Assembly (NCBI GenBank): GCA_029266835.1
Contig: JAQSWD010000001.1
Coordinates: forward strand, 42,800 to 106,799
Origin: Steroidobacteraceae bacterium
GTDB lineage: Bacteria; Pseudomonadota; Gammaproteobacteria; Steroidobacterales; Steroidobacteraceae
Length of the DNA: 64,000 nt
Direction: 5' to 3'
Shown here one piece after another: positions 9,741 through 18,910 of the stretch. A model generated the notes under the pieces. That model saw only the letters and a program-made list of their open reading frames with translations. It searched no databases and was not told where the DNA came from. Each line of letters starts with the position of its first letter. The stretch's first letter is position 1. The position numbers were made by a program, and so were the translations under genes.

Positions 9741-12700
9741 ATGTCAAAACCTGCCGAAGGTAACCCCGGCGAAGAGAATCCTGAATCCCCAGTCGCGGGT
9801 TCGGGCGGAATCCTCACGCCCGGGCGACTCGGACTCACCGACCTCACCATGCGTCGCCTGCATCCGCTGTTGCAGACCCAGCTGCGGGAGCTGCGCGCGC
9901 GCGTCACCGGTGGGCGGGTGAGCGCGCACGAGTTGCTCGAGATGCTCAGCCGCTACTACGACACCGTCGACGACGAGCGGCGCGCCATGGTGCGCTCCAT
10001 GCAGCTGATGTCGGACGAAGCGCGTTCGCTGGGCGTGGAGATCGCCGAGCAGGGTGCGGCGCAGCTGCAGGTGATCCTCGATCACATCAAGGATGTGGTG
10101 ATCACCGCCAACGCCGAGGGCGTCATCGACCGCGCCAACCCCATGACCGAGCGCGTGTTCGCCTATCCACCGGGCGAATTGTTAGGACTGCGCGTAGACG
10201 TGCTGGTGCCCGGCATCGCGCTCGACGGCTCGATCGGCGCCGGCCTCGACCGCCTGGCCAGTTCCAGCGATACCTTCCGCGGCATGCGTGTCACCCCCGA
10301 GGTCACCGCGCGCCGTTCCGACGGAGCGCTGTTTCCCGCCGAAATAGCCGTCAGCCGAGCGCGCCACGGTCGCAGCGAGGTTTTCGTCATCTGCCTGCGC
10401 GACATCTCCGAACGGCACGCCACGCAGGAGGCGCTACGCGACAGCGAGGCGCGGTATCGCTCCCTGGTGGACAACGCGCCCGAGGCCATCACCGTCATCG
10501 ATCCTGATACCAAGCACTTCGTCGAGGCCAACGAGCCGGCGATGCGCCTGTTCAAGATGACGCGCGAACAACTGCTGGCCGTCGATCTCGACGCGGTCAG
10601 CGCCGATTTGCAGCCGGATGGCCAGCCGGCCTACGCGCCGCGCGAATACCTGAAGCTGGCCGCCGCCGGCGAGTCGCAGGTGTTCGAGTGGTTGCATCGC
10701 GACTCCACCGGGCGCGACATTCCCTGCGAGGTGCGCCTGGTGCGCATGCCCGGGAAGGGCAAGCCCGTGGTCCGCGCCAGCATCACCGACATCTCCGAGC
10801 GCAAACGCGCCGAGATCATCATCGAGAACGAACGCGCCTTCTTCGCGCTGCTGGCATCCAACGCGGGACTGCCGGCGGTGCTCGACGTGATCTCCGCGCT
10901 GGTGCAGGCCGTGTATCCGCGCTGCCGCTGCACCATCTCCGTGCTCGCGCCGGATGGAAGCTGTTTCGCGCTGACCATCGCCCGGCACCTGCCGCCGATG
11001 CTGGCGGCCGTGCTCGAACGGACCCCCATCGAGCCGCGCCGCGGATCCTGCGCCGCCGCCGTGTATTCGGCCTGCGACGTGTTCGTGGCCGATGTGGCCA
11101 ATGACGCGCATTGGGCCGATCGCCGGCAGGTGGTGCTGGATTCAGGCTTCCGCGCCGTATGGTCAGTGCCCATCAAGGGCGCCAGCGGCAAACTTCTGGG
11201 CTCGGTGGCCATCTACCGGCCGGAACCCGGTCTGCCGGATTCGCGCGAGCAGGTATTGCACTCGCATGCCGCGCGCCTGGCCGCGCTGGCCATTGAACGC
11301 AATCTCGCCGAAGAAGCACTGCGCACCAGCGAAGCCAAATTCCGCGGCCTGTTCGAGGGCGTCATCGAGGGTGTGTACCAGAGCACACGCGACGGCCGCC
11401 TGGTGTCGGTCAACAGCGCATTCGTGGACATGCTCGGGTACAGCTCGGCCGAAGAGATGTACGCACTGCCAAGCTCGGTGATGTTGTACTGGAGCCCCAC
11501 CGACCGTGCCGATTTCGTGCGCAAGGTGGACGCCGACGGCGAGGTGCGTTCCATGGAAGTGGTGCTGCGCCGGCGCGACGGCACTCAAGTGGTGGCGCTG
11601 GAAAATTCCCGTGGCGTGCGCGATGGCAGCGGCCGCATCGTCGGTTACGAAGGCACCGTTTCCGACATCACCGAACGAAAGCGCGCCGAGCAGGCGATGT
11701 TCGCCGAAAAGGATCGCGCGCAGGTGACGCTGCAATCCATCGGCGATGCCGTGATCACCACCGACGCCAGCGCGCGCATCGACTATTTGAATCCGGTGGC
11801 CGAGCGGCTCACTGGCTGGTCATTGGAAGAGGCCCGCGGCCTGCCCATCGGCGAAGTGCTGCAGCTCATCGACGAGTCCACGCGCAAGCCGGTGGCGTAC
11901 ACCCTGGATCGCGTGCTCCAGGCGGGTGAGACGGCCGTGCCTTCGGATCGCAACGTGCTGGTCAATCGCCGCGGCGAGGAACTCGCCATCCAGGACACCG
12001 CGTCGCCCATCCGCAATCATGACGGCACGGCCATCGGCTCGGTGATCGTGTTCGACGACGTCACCAAGGAGCGGCGCCTCAAGCGCGCGCTTTCCTACCA
12101 GGCCAGTCACGATGCGCTCACCGGGCTGATCAACCGACGCGAGTTCGATGCGCGCCTGGAAGCCGCGGTGACCGCCGCGCAGCGTGGCGAAGGTGAATAC
12201 GTGCTGCTGTACGTGGATCTCGACCAGTTCAAGGTGGTCAACGATACCTGCGGCCACAGCGCGGGCGACCGGCTGCTGCGCGACATCACCAGCCTGCTGC
12301 AGACCCGCGTGCGTGCCTCGGACACCATCGCGCGCCTGGGCGGCGACGAGTTCGGCCTGCTGCTCGAACGTTGTTCGCTGGAACAGGCCGAGCGTGTTGC
12401 CGACAGCATCCGCCAGGCCATCCATGGCTACCGTTTTCTCTGGGGCGCCAACTCATTGTCCGTGGGTGCCAGCATCGGCGTGGTTCGCATCGCCCGTGAC
12501 ACCACCAGCGCCGCCTCGGTGCTGTCTGCCGCCGACATCGCCTGCTACGCGGCGAAGGATGGCGGCCGCAATCGCGTGCAGGTGTACGAACGCGACCACG
12601 GCACCAACCGGCATCGCGAAATGCAGTGGGTGGGGCGAATCGCCCGTGCGGTCGAGGACGGCCGCCTGGAGCTGTATGCGCAGCGGATCATTCCCATAAC

Positions 12701-13403
12701 GCCGAGAAGGAGCGGGCACGCGTCGTCGTCCGAGAGTGACCAGCCGTTCTTCGAACTCATGGTCAGACTGCGCGATGAGGACGGCACACTGGTGCCGCCC
12801 AGCGAATTCATCCCCGCGGCCGAGCGCTACAACGTCATGGTCATGGTGGACCGCTGGGTGCTGAACAGCGCCATCGAAAGGCTGAACCGATGCATGGCGC
12901 AGGGCAGGCAACTGCCGCTGGTGGCCGTGAACCTGTCGGGCACCTCGATCAACGACGAGGATTTCCTCGAGTTCGTGCTGTCGCGCGTGGGTGATGAGCG
13001 AGTGGCGCGCGCCCTGTGCTTCGAGATCACCGAGACGGCGGCCGTCGCCAGCCTGTCGAAAGCCACGTATTTCATGCGCGAACTCAAGGCGCGGGGCTGC
13101 CGTTTCGCGCTCGACGACTTTGGCAGCGGCGTGTCGTCCTTCGTGTATCTCAAGACGCTGCCGGTGGATTTCCTCAAGATAGACGGCCAGTTCGCGACGC
13201 ACGTGGCTCACGACCTGGTCGATCGCAGCATGGTCGAAGCCATCGCCAAGATCGGGTCGGCCATGCGCATCGCCACGATCGCCGAAAAGGTCGAAAGCGC
13301 CGAGGTGCTGGCCGTGCTCAAACAGATTGGCGTCGACTACATCCAGGGATTCCACCTGGCCGAGCCCTGCGCCATCGATGAAGTTTTCGGCTGCGGGAGC
13401 TGA
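9741..13403 (+). CDS. PAS/GAF-GGDEF-EAL cyclic-di-GMP signalling protein
   Basis: This protein of 1,220 aa has no obvious membrane segment. Domain order: helical N-terminus; PAS1 (about 108-225); PAS2 (about 233-350); GAF (about 361-510); PAS3 (about 529-645); PAS4 (about 658-775); GGDEF (about 783-945) with an intact GGDEF motif near residue 867 and an RASD inhibitory site exactly five residues before it; EAL (about 961-1215). The EAL signature is ELMVRL, but the glutamate is kept, as are FEITE and DDFGSG, so phosphodiesterase activity is possible. A TTG at 9720 extends the frame, but ATG 9741 is the more likely start. Both synthesis and breakdown of c-di-GMP are plausible; which one dominates cannot be read from sequence. 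Confidence 0.9.
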   Translation: MSKPAEGNPGEENPESPVAGSGGILTPGRLGLTDLTMRRLHPLLQTQLRELRARVTGGRVSAHELLEMLSRYYDTVDDERRAMVRSMQLMSDEARSLGVEIAEQGAAQLQVILDHIKDVVITANAEGVIDRANPMTERVFAYPPGELLGLRVDVLVPGIALDGSIGAGLDRLASSSDTFRGMRVTPEVTARRSDGALFPAEIAVSRARHGRSEVFVICLRDISERHATQEALRDSEARYRSLVDNAPEAITVIDPDTKHFVEANEPAMRLFKMTREQLLAVDLDAVSADLQPDGQPAYAPREYLKLAAAGESQVFEWLHRDSTGRDIPCEVRLVRMPGKGKPVVRASITDISERKRAEIIIENERAFFALLASNAGLPAVLDVISALVQAVYPRCRCTISVLAPDGSCFALTIARHLPPMLAAVLERTPIEPRRGSCAAAVYSACDVFVADVANDAHWADRRQVVLDSGFRAVWSVPIKGASGKLLGSVAIYRPEPGLPDSREQVLHSHAARLAALAIERNLAEEALRTSEAKFRGLFEGVIEGVYQSTRDGRLVSVNSAFVDMLGYSSAEEMYALPSSVMLYWSPTDRADFVRKVDADGEVRSMEVVLRRRDGTQVVALENSRGVRDGSGRIVGYEGTVSDITERKRAEQAMFAEKDRAQVTLQSIGDAVITTDASARIDYLNPVAERLTGWSLEEARGLPIGEVLQLIDESTRKPVAYTLDRVLQAGETAVPSDRNVLVNRRGEELAIQDTASPIRNHDGTAIGSVIVFDDVTKERRLKRALSYQASHDALTGLINRREFDARLEAAVTAAQRGEGEYVLLYVDLDQFKVVNDTCGHSAGDRLLRDITSLLQTRVRASDTIARLGGDEFGLLLERCSLEQAERVADSIRQAIHGYRFLWGANSLSVGASIGVVRIARDTTSAASVLSAADIACYAAKDGGRNRVQVYERDHGTNRHREMQWVGRIARAVEDGRLELYAQRIIPITPRRSGHASSSESDQPFFELMVRLRDEDGTLVPPSEFIPAAERYNVMVMVDRWVLNSAIERLNRCMAQGRQLPLVAVNLSGTSINDEDFLEFVLSRVGDERVARALCFEITETAAVASLSKATYFMRELKARGCRFALDDFGSGVSSFVYLKTLPVDFLKIDGQFATHVAHDLVDRSMVEAIAKIGSAMRIATIAEKVESAEVLAVLKQIGVDYIQGFHLAEPCAIDEVFGCGS

Positions 13404-13439
13404 CGCGGATCATCGAACTCGTGTAAGTTCGATCGCCTC

Positions 13440-14582
13440 ATGGGGGCGAACGTTGAACCAGCGTTCTCGCTGGGCTTGGAAGAAGAATATCTGCTCGTGG
13501 ATCTCGCCACGCGCGATCTCATTGCCGATCCCCCTGCGGAACTGCTCCAGCGCTGCATAGCTGAGACGGACGGGCGCGTCAGCCCCGAATTCCTGCGGTC
13601 GCAGCTCGAGGTTAAAACCTCGGTGTGCGCCTCGGTGGCGGGCATGCGCCGCGAGCTGGCCACCCTGCGACGCATGGTCTGCAACATCGCCGCCGAGTAC
13701 GGTATCGCGCCCATCGCGGCGTCGACACATCCATTCGCCCGACCGGTGAAGCGGCCGCCGCATACCGATCACGAGCGTTATGCCGATATCGCCCGCGAAG
13801 TGCAGGGCGGCGCGAGGCGCATGATCATCTGCGGCATGCACGTGCACGTCGGTCTCGATGACGACGAGTTGCGCATCGCGGTGATGAACCAGCTCAAGTA
13901 CTTCGTGCCGCATCTTCTGGCCATGAGTTGTTCATCGCCATTCTGGGAAGGAGATGACATGGGCATGCAGTCGTTCCGGTTGATGCTGCTGTCGTCGCTG
14001 CCGCGCACGGGCTTGCCCGAACCCTTCGAGAGCTACGGCGAGTTCAGGCGCCAGCTCGACCAGTTGGTGCGCAACGGTCTGATCGAGGACACCACCAAGA
14101 TCTGGTGGGACATCCGCCCGAGCTCGCGTTATCCCACGCTCGAGACCCGTGTGTTTGACTGCTGCACGCATCTCGACGACGCCGTATGCCTGGCGGCGCT
14201 CAATCTTTCACTGGTGCGCATGCTGTACAGGCTGCGCCGCGAGAACAAGATGTGGCGTCCATACGCGCACATGCTCATCGCCGAGAACCGCTGGCGCGCC
14301 ATGCGCTTCGGCACCGATGCCAGCCTGCTGGATCTCGCACGCGGCGAACTCGTCCCTTTTCCCGAGCTGCTCGAGGAATTGCTGGCGCTGATCCGCGAGG
14401 ACGCGGAGGCATTGGGGTGCCTGGCGGAAACTGAACATGCGCGCACGCTGCTCAAGCGCGGCACGAGCGCGCATCAGCAGATGGACGTGTACCAGGCCGC
14501 GCGCGACCAGGGCGCGACCGACGGAGAAGCCTTGTCCGCGGTGGTGGGCTGGCTGGCGAAAACCACCTGCGAGGTGGGCTGA
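13440..14582 (+). CDS. Carboxylate-amine ligase, YbdK/glutamate-cysteine ligase type 2 family
   Basis: The 380-aa enzyme is of the GCS2 family, which makes gamma-glutamyl amides by ATP-dependent ligation. The N-terminal FSLGLEEEYLLVD, the ELRRSQLEVKT-like segment (EFLRSQLEVKTSV), GMHVHVGL and the ETRVFDCCTHLDD region are family signatures and line the ATP and metal site. Length matches YbdK. E. coli YbdK has weak glutamate-cysteine ligase activity; the natural substrate in this group is uncertain, so glutathione synthesis should not be assumed. It starts 36 nt after the GGDEF-EAL gene and ends 2 nt before the next gene. Confidence 0.88.
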   Translation: MGANVEPAFSLGLEEEYLLVDLATRDLIADPPAELLQRCIAETDGRVSPEFLRSQLEVKTSVCASVAGMRRELATLRRMVCNIAAEYGIAPIAASTHPFARPVKRPPHTDHERYADIAREVQGGARRMIICGMHVHVGLDDDELRIAVMNQLKYFVPHLLAMSCSSPFWEGDDMGMQSFRLMLLSSLPRTGLPEPFESYGEFRRQLDQLVRNGLIEDTTKIWWDIRPSSRYPTLETRVFDCCTHLDDAVCLAALNLSLVRMLYRLRRENKMWRPYAHMLIAENRWRAMRFGTDASLLDLARGELVPFPELLEELLALIREDAEALGCLAETEHARTLLKRGTSAHQQMDVYQAARDQGATDGEALSAVVGWLAKTTCEVG

Positions 14583-14584
14583 AG

Positions 14585-15307
14585 GTGAAGAACCCCTGGG
14601 TCTGGGCGTGGTGCGTCACCGCCGGCCTCGTCGTCGGGTTCATTCTCGGGCGGGGCGGGGGCGAGCCGGACGATGTTCCTCAGGCCGCGCAACCCGTCCC
14701 GGCGAGTGGCGACATCGAGGACGCTCCTCGCGCCGTTGCGGAGTTGCCTGCGGCGCCGTCGCCCGGTGCCGCCACGCAGGCGATGCAGAGCCAGCGCGCG
14801 CCGCCGCAGCCGCCGCCGTCGCCAGCTCCCGCTGAGGCGCCGCCGGTCTCGGGAAACCTGCCCGCCGGGGCGAAGTCGCCGTTCATGCGTTCGATCGATT
14901 CGGGCGTCGTTACTCCCATCGACGCGGGCGATGTGTTCAACAAGCAGATCGCGCGCGCATCCACGACAGACCAGCCCAACCAGCTGGGCGATGCCCACCG
15001 CGAGCTCGAGCGCGAAGCGCGCGATGACGGCTGGGCCTATTTGATGGAAGCTGAGCTGCAGAATTCCATGATTAATGCCACCAGCACCGGGCAGTTCAAG
15101 ATGGAGCACGTGGAGTGCCGCGCGACCATCTGCGAGGTGCGCGTGTCCGGCAGCAGTGACCAGGCCGACGCGGTACGCGAGTGGAGCAATACCCTGCCTT
15201 CGAACACGTTCAATCAGCGGCTGTTCATGAACGTGTCTTCGACCATTGCGTCGCATGAGCGCATCGACGCCATCTACATCTTCAGGCGGCCGGCGAACAA
15301 CCCCTAG
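14585..15307 (+). CDS. Hypothetical inner-membrane-anchored protein
   Basis: The 240-aa product has one N-terminal membrane segment (WVWAWCVTAGLVVGFILG), a disordered periplasmic linker rich in Pro, Ala and Gln (about 25-90), and a globular C-terminal domain (about 110-235). That domain contains two cysteines close together (EHVECRATICEVRV), which could form a disulfide. The start is GTG, 2 nt after the preceding stop, so it is probably translated together with the ligase gene. A similar layout (anchor, Pro-rich linker, small Cys-pair domain) is common in uncharacterised gammaproteobacterial proteins. No function assigned. Confidence 0.7.
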   Translation: MKNPWVWAWCVTAGLVVGFILGRGGGEPDDVPQAAQPVPASGDIEDAPRAVAELPAAPSPGAATQAMQSQRAPPQPPPSPAPAEAPPVSGNLPAGAKSPFMRSIDSGVVTPIDAGDVFNKQIARASTTDQPNQLGDAHRELEREARDDGWAYLMEAELQNSMINATSTGQFKMEHVECRATICEVRVSGSSDQADAVREWSNTLPSNTFNQRLFMNVSSTIASHERIDAIYIFRRPANNP

Positions 15308-15323
15308 CCACCGACGGGTGGCT
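15306..15323. terminator. Hairpin between convergent genes
   Basis: A perfect 7-bp stem (AGCCACC / GGTGGCT) with loop GACG overlaps the stop codons of both converging genes. There is no T-run on either strand, so it may be a transcript-end stabiliser rather than a strong intrinsic terminator. Confidence 0.45.
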
Positions 15324-16606
15324 CAGATGCTGCAGCGGGCGCTCCGAACCAGCTGCGCCAGCGCCGTGCAGGCATTCACCGATAGATAGGGGCCGCGCGT
15401 GGTGTCGTGCCGGATCGTTGACTGCCTGAGCAGAGCGCGCAGGCGCGACGCGCCCAGCTTGCCGTTCTTCGCCAGCAGCAGCGCCACCACGCCGGTGACC
15501 TGCGCGGTGGCCAGCGAACTGCCGGACGCGAAATCGTAGTGCCCATCGGGCACCAGCGTGACGATGTCGCGCGCCGGCGCGCGGAACGCGGCATCCTCGG
15601 CCGTCGATTCCGATTCGGCCACCGGCAAGACACCCGGTAGTTTGCCGGGGAAGGCGTGGCGCGGATCGGAAGACGCCGCGCCGACGACGATGACGCCGGC
15701 GCCCGCGGCCTTGTCGACCAGCGCTTCCAGCAGCGGATCGCTGGGCCCTACCAGGCTGAGATTGATGACTTGCGCTCGCGCGGTCAGGGCGTCGGCCAGC
15801 GCCTGCGCGATGGTGAACGAGTTGCAGCGCCCGGCGGCGCCGGGCGCCGGGTGCCAGCAGGCCTTGTAGGCGAACAGTTTCACATCGGGCGCCACGCCCA
15901 CGATGCCGATGCCGTTGTTGGCGGCGGCGGCGATGAGTCCGGCTACCTGTGTGCCGTGGCGGTCGGCGTGGAACGCCGCGTCATCATCATCGACATAGTT
16001 GCGCGTGAGCTGGGTGCGGCCGGCGAGGTCGGGATGGCGCGTGTCCACGCCGGTGTCGATGACCGCGACGCGCACTCCGGCGCCGCGGCTCATCACATGC
16101 GCTTCGGCCACGTCCAGCGCGAGCACGTTCGCCTGCAGCCTGGCGTACGGATCGTCATAGCCGGTTTTGGTCTCGGTACTCGACTCGAATTCATTCAGCG
16201 GCTGCACGATGCGCACGCGCCGGTCGCCACGCAGCTTGTCGATGACGGCTTCGCGCGTCGTGCCCGGCGCTATGCGGAACAACACGCAATGCATGGCCAA
16301 CTGCTCGATGGGCCACTCGGACACGCGCGTCAGCGCATATTGCCGCGCGAGATCACCGATGACCGCTGCCGCGGGGGCGCCCACGCGGTAGCTGGACGTG
16401 GTGCCGTAGCCATGCGCGGTGCCACCCACGGCGCCGGGTCGCGCCGTGACCGGGTTATTGACAGCCACCACGATGAATTGCGCGGGCGCGGAGCGCACTT
16501 CCGCCGGCGTGAGCACGGGCGGCGCCGCGGCCGAGACGAAGCTCGCGCCCGCCAGCAGGCAGGCGAACAATGTCTCAACGAGCGATGGGCTGCGCGAACG
16601 TGACAT
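15323..16606 (-). CDS. Exported S8 (subtilisin-family) serine protease
   Basis: The 427-aa product has a Sec signal peptide (cleavage near VSAAA). A propeptide-like N-terminal domain (about 30-140) contains VLFRIAPGTTREAVIDKLRG and RVRIVQP. The catalytic domain has all three residues: D184 in VAVIDTGVD, H217 in DRHGTQVAG, and S364 in SGSSLATAQ, so it should be active. The expected location is the periplasm or outside. Its start overlaps the end of the anti-sigma gene by 32 nt, making it the third gene of an ECF sigma/anti-sigma/protease operon. It may process the anti-sigma factor or be an output of the regulon; the sequence does not say which. Confidence 0.9.
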   Translation of the reverse strand: MSRSRSPSLVETLFACLLAGASFVSAAAPPVLTPAEVRSAPAQFIVVAVNNPVTARPGAVGGTAHGYGTTSSYRVGAPAAAVIGDLARQYALTRVSEWPIEQLAMHCVLFRIAPGTTREAVIDKLRGDRRVRIVQPLNEFESSTETKTGYDDPYARLQANVLALDVAEAHVMSRGAGVRVAVIDTGVDTRHPDLAGRTQLTRNYVDDDDAAFHADRHGTQVAGLIAAAANNGIGIVGVAPDVKLFAYKACWHPAPGAAGRCNSFTIAQALADALTARAQVINLSLVGPSDPLLEALVDKAAGAGVIVVGAASSDPRHAFPGKLPGVLPVAESESTAEDAAFRAPARDIVTLVPDGHYDFASGSSLATAQVTGVVALLLAKNGKLGASRLRALLRQSTIRHDTTRGPYLSVNACTALAQLVRSARCSI

Positions 16607-17258
16607 TCGGATCCTTGGAAACCGCGGCGGCCACCGATTCGGCGGAAGCCCCGGACGCGACCGCGTCGGCCGAGAGTGCCGCCGTGAAATTGCCGGAAAG
16701 GCCGGGCCCGGAAACGATGCTCAATCCCTGGTGGGTAAGCAAGGTATTGACGCTGTCGATGGAAGCGTCGGGCGCGAATACCAGGCTGACCAACGGCGCG
16801 TCCGGGCGTGCGGCGTGTTTCGGCGTCTCGCTGGTCACCGTGACGAAGCCTGGCTTGCCAGCATCCGGCGTGCGCAGCGCGTTGATGCCGAACAGCGCCA
16901 GGCCGATGCCCTGCACGACCACCGCCGCCGCCAGCCAGCGCACGGGGCGCGAGGCACGGCGCGGCGCCGCTTCGACGGACCGCTTCCCCGGCGTGGCGGA
17001 CTCGGCCGCCTCGATGCGCGCCCAGAGCTTGTCGAAGGAACGCTGCTCTTCAGTGGCGTTCGCCTGGTCAGGTTCGGCGCCCGCTCTGCTCAGATTGCCG
17101 GACAACATGCGCTGCGCGGACAACTCGGCGCGGCACTCGGCGCAGGCCTGAACGTGCGCTTCGACCCATTCACGGTCGGCCGCCGCGATACGGCCATTGG
17201 CGAGCCAGGGCAACAGGTCCCAGGCTTCGGCGTGCGTGTCGGGAATGCGCGAGGTCAT
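16575..17258 (-). CDS. Transmembrane zinc-finger anti-sigma factor with propeptide-like periplasmic domain
   Basis: The 227-aa protein starts at the ATG of an ATGA overlap with the sigma gene; the frame is open further upstream, but that part lies inside sigma. The N-terminal zinc-binding anti-sigma domain has HVQACAEC (H-x3-C-x2-C). A linker of about 50 residues precedes one membrane segment (WLAAAVVVQGIGLALFGINA). The periplasmic tail (about 145-227) reads LVSLVFAPDASIDSVNTLL and ends SKDPNVTFAQPIAR, which resembles a subtilisin inhibitor/propeptide fold and the N-terminal domain of the neighbouring protease. The N-terminal domain should hold the ECF factor inactive until an envelope signal releases it. 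Confidence 0.85.
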   Translation of the reverse strand: MTSRIPDTHAEAWDLLPWLANGRIAAADREWVEAHVQACAECRAELSAQRMLSGNLSRAGAEPDQANATEEQRSFDKLWARIEAAESATPGKRSVEAAPRRASRPVRWLAAAVVVQGIGLALFGINALRTPDAGKPGFVTVTSETPKHAARPDAPLVSLVFAPDASIDSVNTLLTHQGLSIVSGPGLSGNFTAALSADAVASGASAESVAAAVSKDPNVTFAQPIAR

Positions 17259-17869
17259 GAGCGGTCTCCGGAAGGATCCTGCATGCCCGCGAGGGCGGGC
17301 AGCACTTGTTTGAGGGTTTCGCGTGCGCGGAACAGCCGGGTCTTCACCGTGTTCACGGGGCAGTCGAGGATGGCGGCCACTTCCTCGCAGGAATGGCCCA
17401 ACGTGTACGTGAGTTCCAGCGCCATGCGCTGTTCCACCGGCAGCCGTTCGAGGCCCAGCGAAATCCACTGCTGGTTGTTCTCGTCGTCATCGGTCGACTC
17501 GACGCTCACCGAATCCTCGTCGAATTCGTGGTCCGCCACGGGACGCAGCTTGGCGCGGCGCAGGGTGTTCAGCGCGCGGCGGTAGGCGATGCCGATGATC
17601 CACGTGGACAGCTGCGAGGCGCCGCGGAATTCGCTGGCCTTGGTCCAGACCACCCAGAAGGTGTCGTTGACCACTTCCTCGATGTCTTCGCGGCGCACGG
17701 ACATGCGCGTCAGCAGGCGGCTGAGTCGCTGGTGATAATTGCCGTACAACGTGCGGAAGGCGGCCTGGTCCCTGGACTTCGCGATGCGCTCCAGCAGTTC
17801 GCGCTCGGACTGGTCGTTGGAGGGGGCAAGTGCCCGTGGGGCTTGGGTTTGTACCATCTTCATGCCCAT
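17255..17869 (-). CDS. ECF-type RNA polymerase sigma factor
   Basis: This 204-aa sigma-70 family factor has only regions 2 and 4, as ECF factors do. Region 2 spans about 35-100 (LYGNYHQRLSRLLTRM, EEVVNDTFWVVWTKA, STWIIGIAYRRALNTLRR). Region 4 spans about 135-190 (LERLPVEQRMALELTYTLGH, VNTVKTRLFRARETLK). It is first of three overlapping genes, and its stop overlaps the anti-sigma start as ATGA. Its own promoter should lie in the 42-bp gap after the TorF-like gene or further upstream, and ECF factors usually autoregulate. ATG codons at 17863 and 17857 are alternative starts. Confidence 0.93.
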   Translation of the reverse strand: MGMKMVQTQAPRALAPSNDQSERELLERIAKSRDQAAFRTLYGNYHQRLSRLLTRMSVRREDIEEVVNDTFWVVWTKASEFRGASQLSTWIIGIAYRRALNTLRRAKLRPVADHEFDEDSVSVESTDDDENNQQWISLGLERLPVEQRMALELTYTLGHSCEEVAAILDCPVNTVKTRLFRARETLKQVLPALAGMQDPSGDRS

Positions 17870-17911
17870 GAGTACCGGAGCCCGCGGGTTCGGTTCCCTG
17901 CTGCGTTCCGT

Positions 17912-18700
17912 TCAGGGACTGGTCGAAAAACGCCACAGGGCGGTGAATGCCACGCGGTCACCCACGGCGTCTTCGATGAAGATGCCCGTGGCGTCCGTGT
18001 CCACCCCCAGCCAGGCCAGCTGGAGCTCGATGGGCCTGAAACTGCCCACCAGCGTGATGTTCCAGTAACTGAAACTTTCGTTGTAGACGCCGTCCAGGCC
18101 GTAATGCCCCACGCCCGCAGCCAGCGAATAGCGATCGTTGAAGGGGTGACGGGCGGAAATTTCCAGGGCCCAGGCGCCATCGTTCCGGTAGCCGGGCGCG
18201 GAAGACAGGGCCTGGGTATTGGGCGAGTAGATAGCGGCGACGAACACACGGTTGCGATACCCCATGGTCGCCGTGACTTCACTGCGGTTGTAGTTCACTC
18301 TCCGCGGATCGTCGGGATACAGGTACTGCGACAGCCGCAGGTCCGCAGAAAGGTAGTCGCCCAGGCGCCAGTACCGGCCCGCCCAGAAGTCGAGTTCCAT
18401 TTGCGGGCTGGGGCCGGGATTCGGATCGGCGGTGGCGGCGAAGCCGCCGACGTAAAACCCGAGCGGGAATTCGACGTCGAGCGAGGCTTGCGCCGCAGGT
18501 TTCCCGCGCGTCAAAGAAAAGCCGCGATACACGAAATCGCTGGTCGCGCCGAGGCTGCCAGAGATGATGGTCCCCGAAGAGGGGGTCCCGGAAGACTGGG
18601 CCCCGGAAGATTGGGACGAGGAGCCGTCGCGCGTTTCATCGGCCAGTGCGGCCCCGGTGAAGGCAAGGCAGACCAGCAGTCTTCCGATGAGGCACGTCAC
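17912..18700 (-). CDS. TorF-family putative outer-membrane porin
   Basis: This outer-membrane beta-barrel of about 262 aa starts with a signal peptide (cleavage after ALA) and shows the family hallmarks GSLGATSDFVYRGFSLTRGKPAAQASL, quoted in parts: GATSDFVYRGFS and KPAAQASLDVEFP. YWRLGDYLSADLRLSQYLYP and a C-terminal barrel strand ending in RFSTSP follow. A serine-rich tract after the signal (residues about 24-45) arises from short imperfect DNA repeats. No ATG is available at the N-terminus; GTG 18700 sits 8-9 nt after GAGGGA and is preferred, and TTG 18718 is the alternative. Solute specificity is unknown. It is upstream of, and on the same strand as, the ECF sigma gene. Confidence 0.8.
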   Translation of the reverse strand: MTCLIGRLLVCLAFTGAALADETRDGSSSQSSGAQSSGTPSSGTIISGSLGATSDFVYRGFSLTRGKPAAQASLDVEFPLGFYVGGFAATADPNPGPSPQMELDFWAGRYWRLGDYLSADLRLSQYLYPDDPRRVNYNRSEVTATMGYRNRVFVAAIYSPNTQALSSAPGYRNDGAWALEISARHPFNDRYSLAAGVGHYGLDGVYNESFSYWNITLVGSFRPIELQLAWLGVDTDATGIFIEDAVGDRVAFTALWRFSTSP

Positions 18701-18910
18701 TGGCAGGGTTTCCCTCAAGGCCTTCCGTAAGCCGTCGCGAGTCTGACGAGTCGTTGCCGGGCTGGCAAGCCGCGCAACTGCGTCACAACTGGGGACTTCC
18801 GCAGGGAAATCCCGCTTCAGTACTCCGGCTCGCGACCGTTACCCGAAGAGCACCGATACCCTTTTGCCACCGTGCATTACGTCACGCGGAGTATCCGGTC
18901 CTCGAAATAC

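Noticed and set aside
18565..18625. Short repeats in the TorF gene as a CRISPR
   Set aside because: Repeats are about 15 nt, without spacers, and lie in a coding frame.
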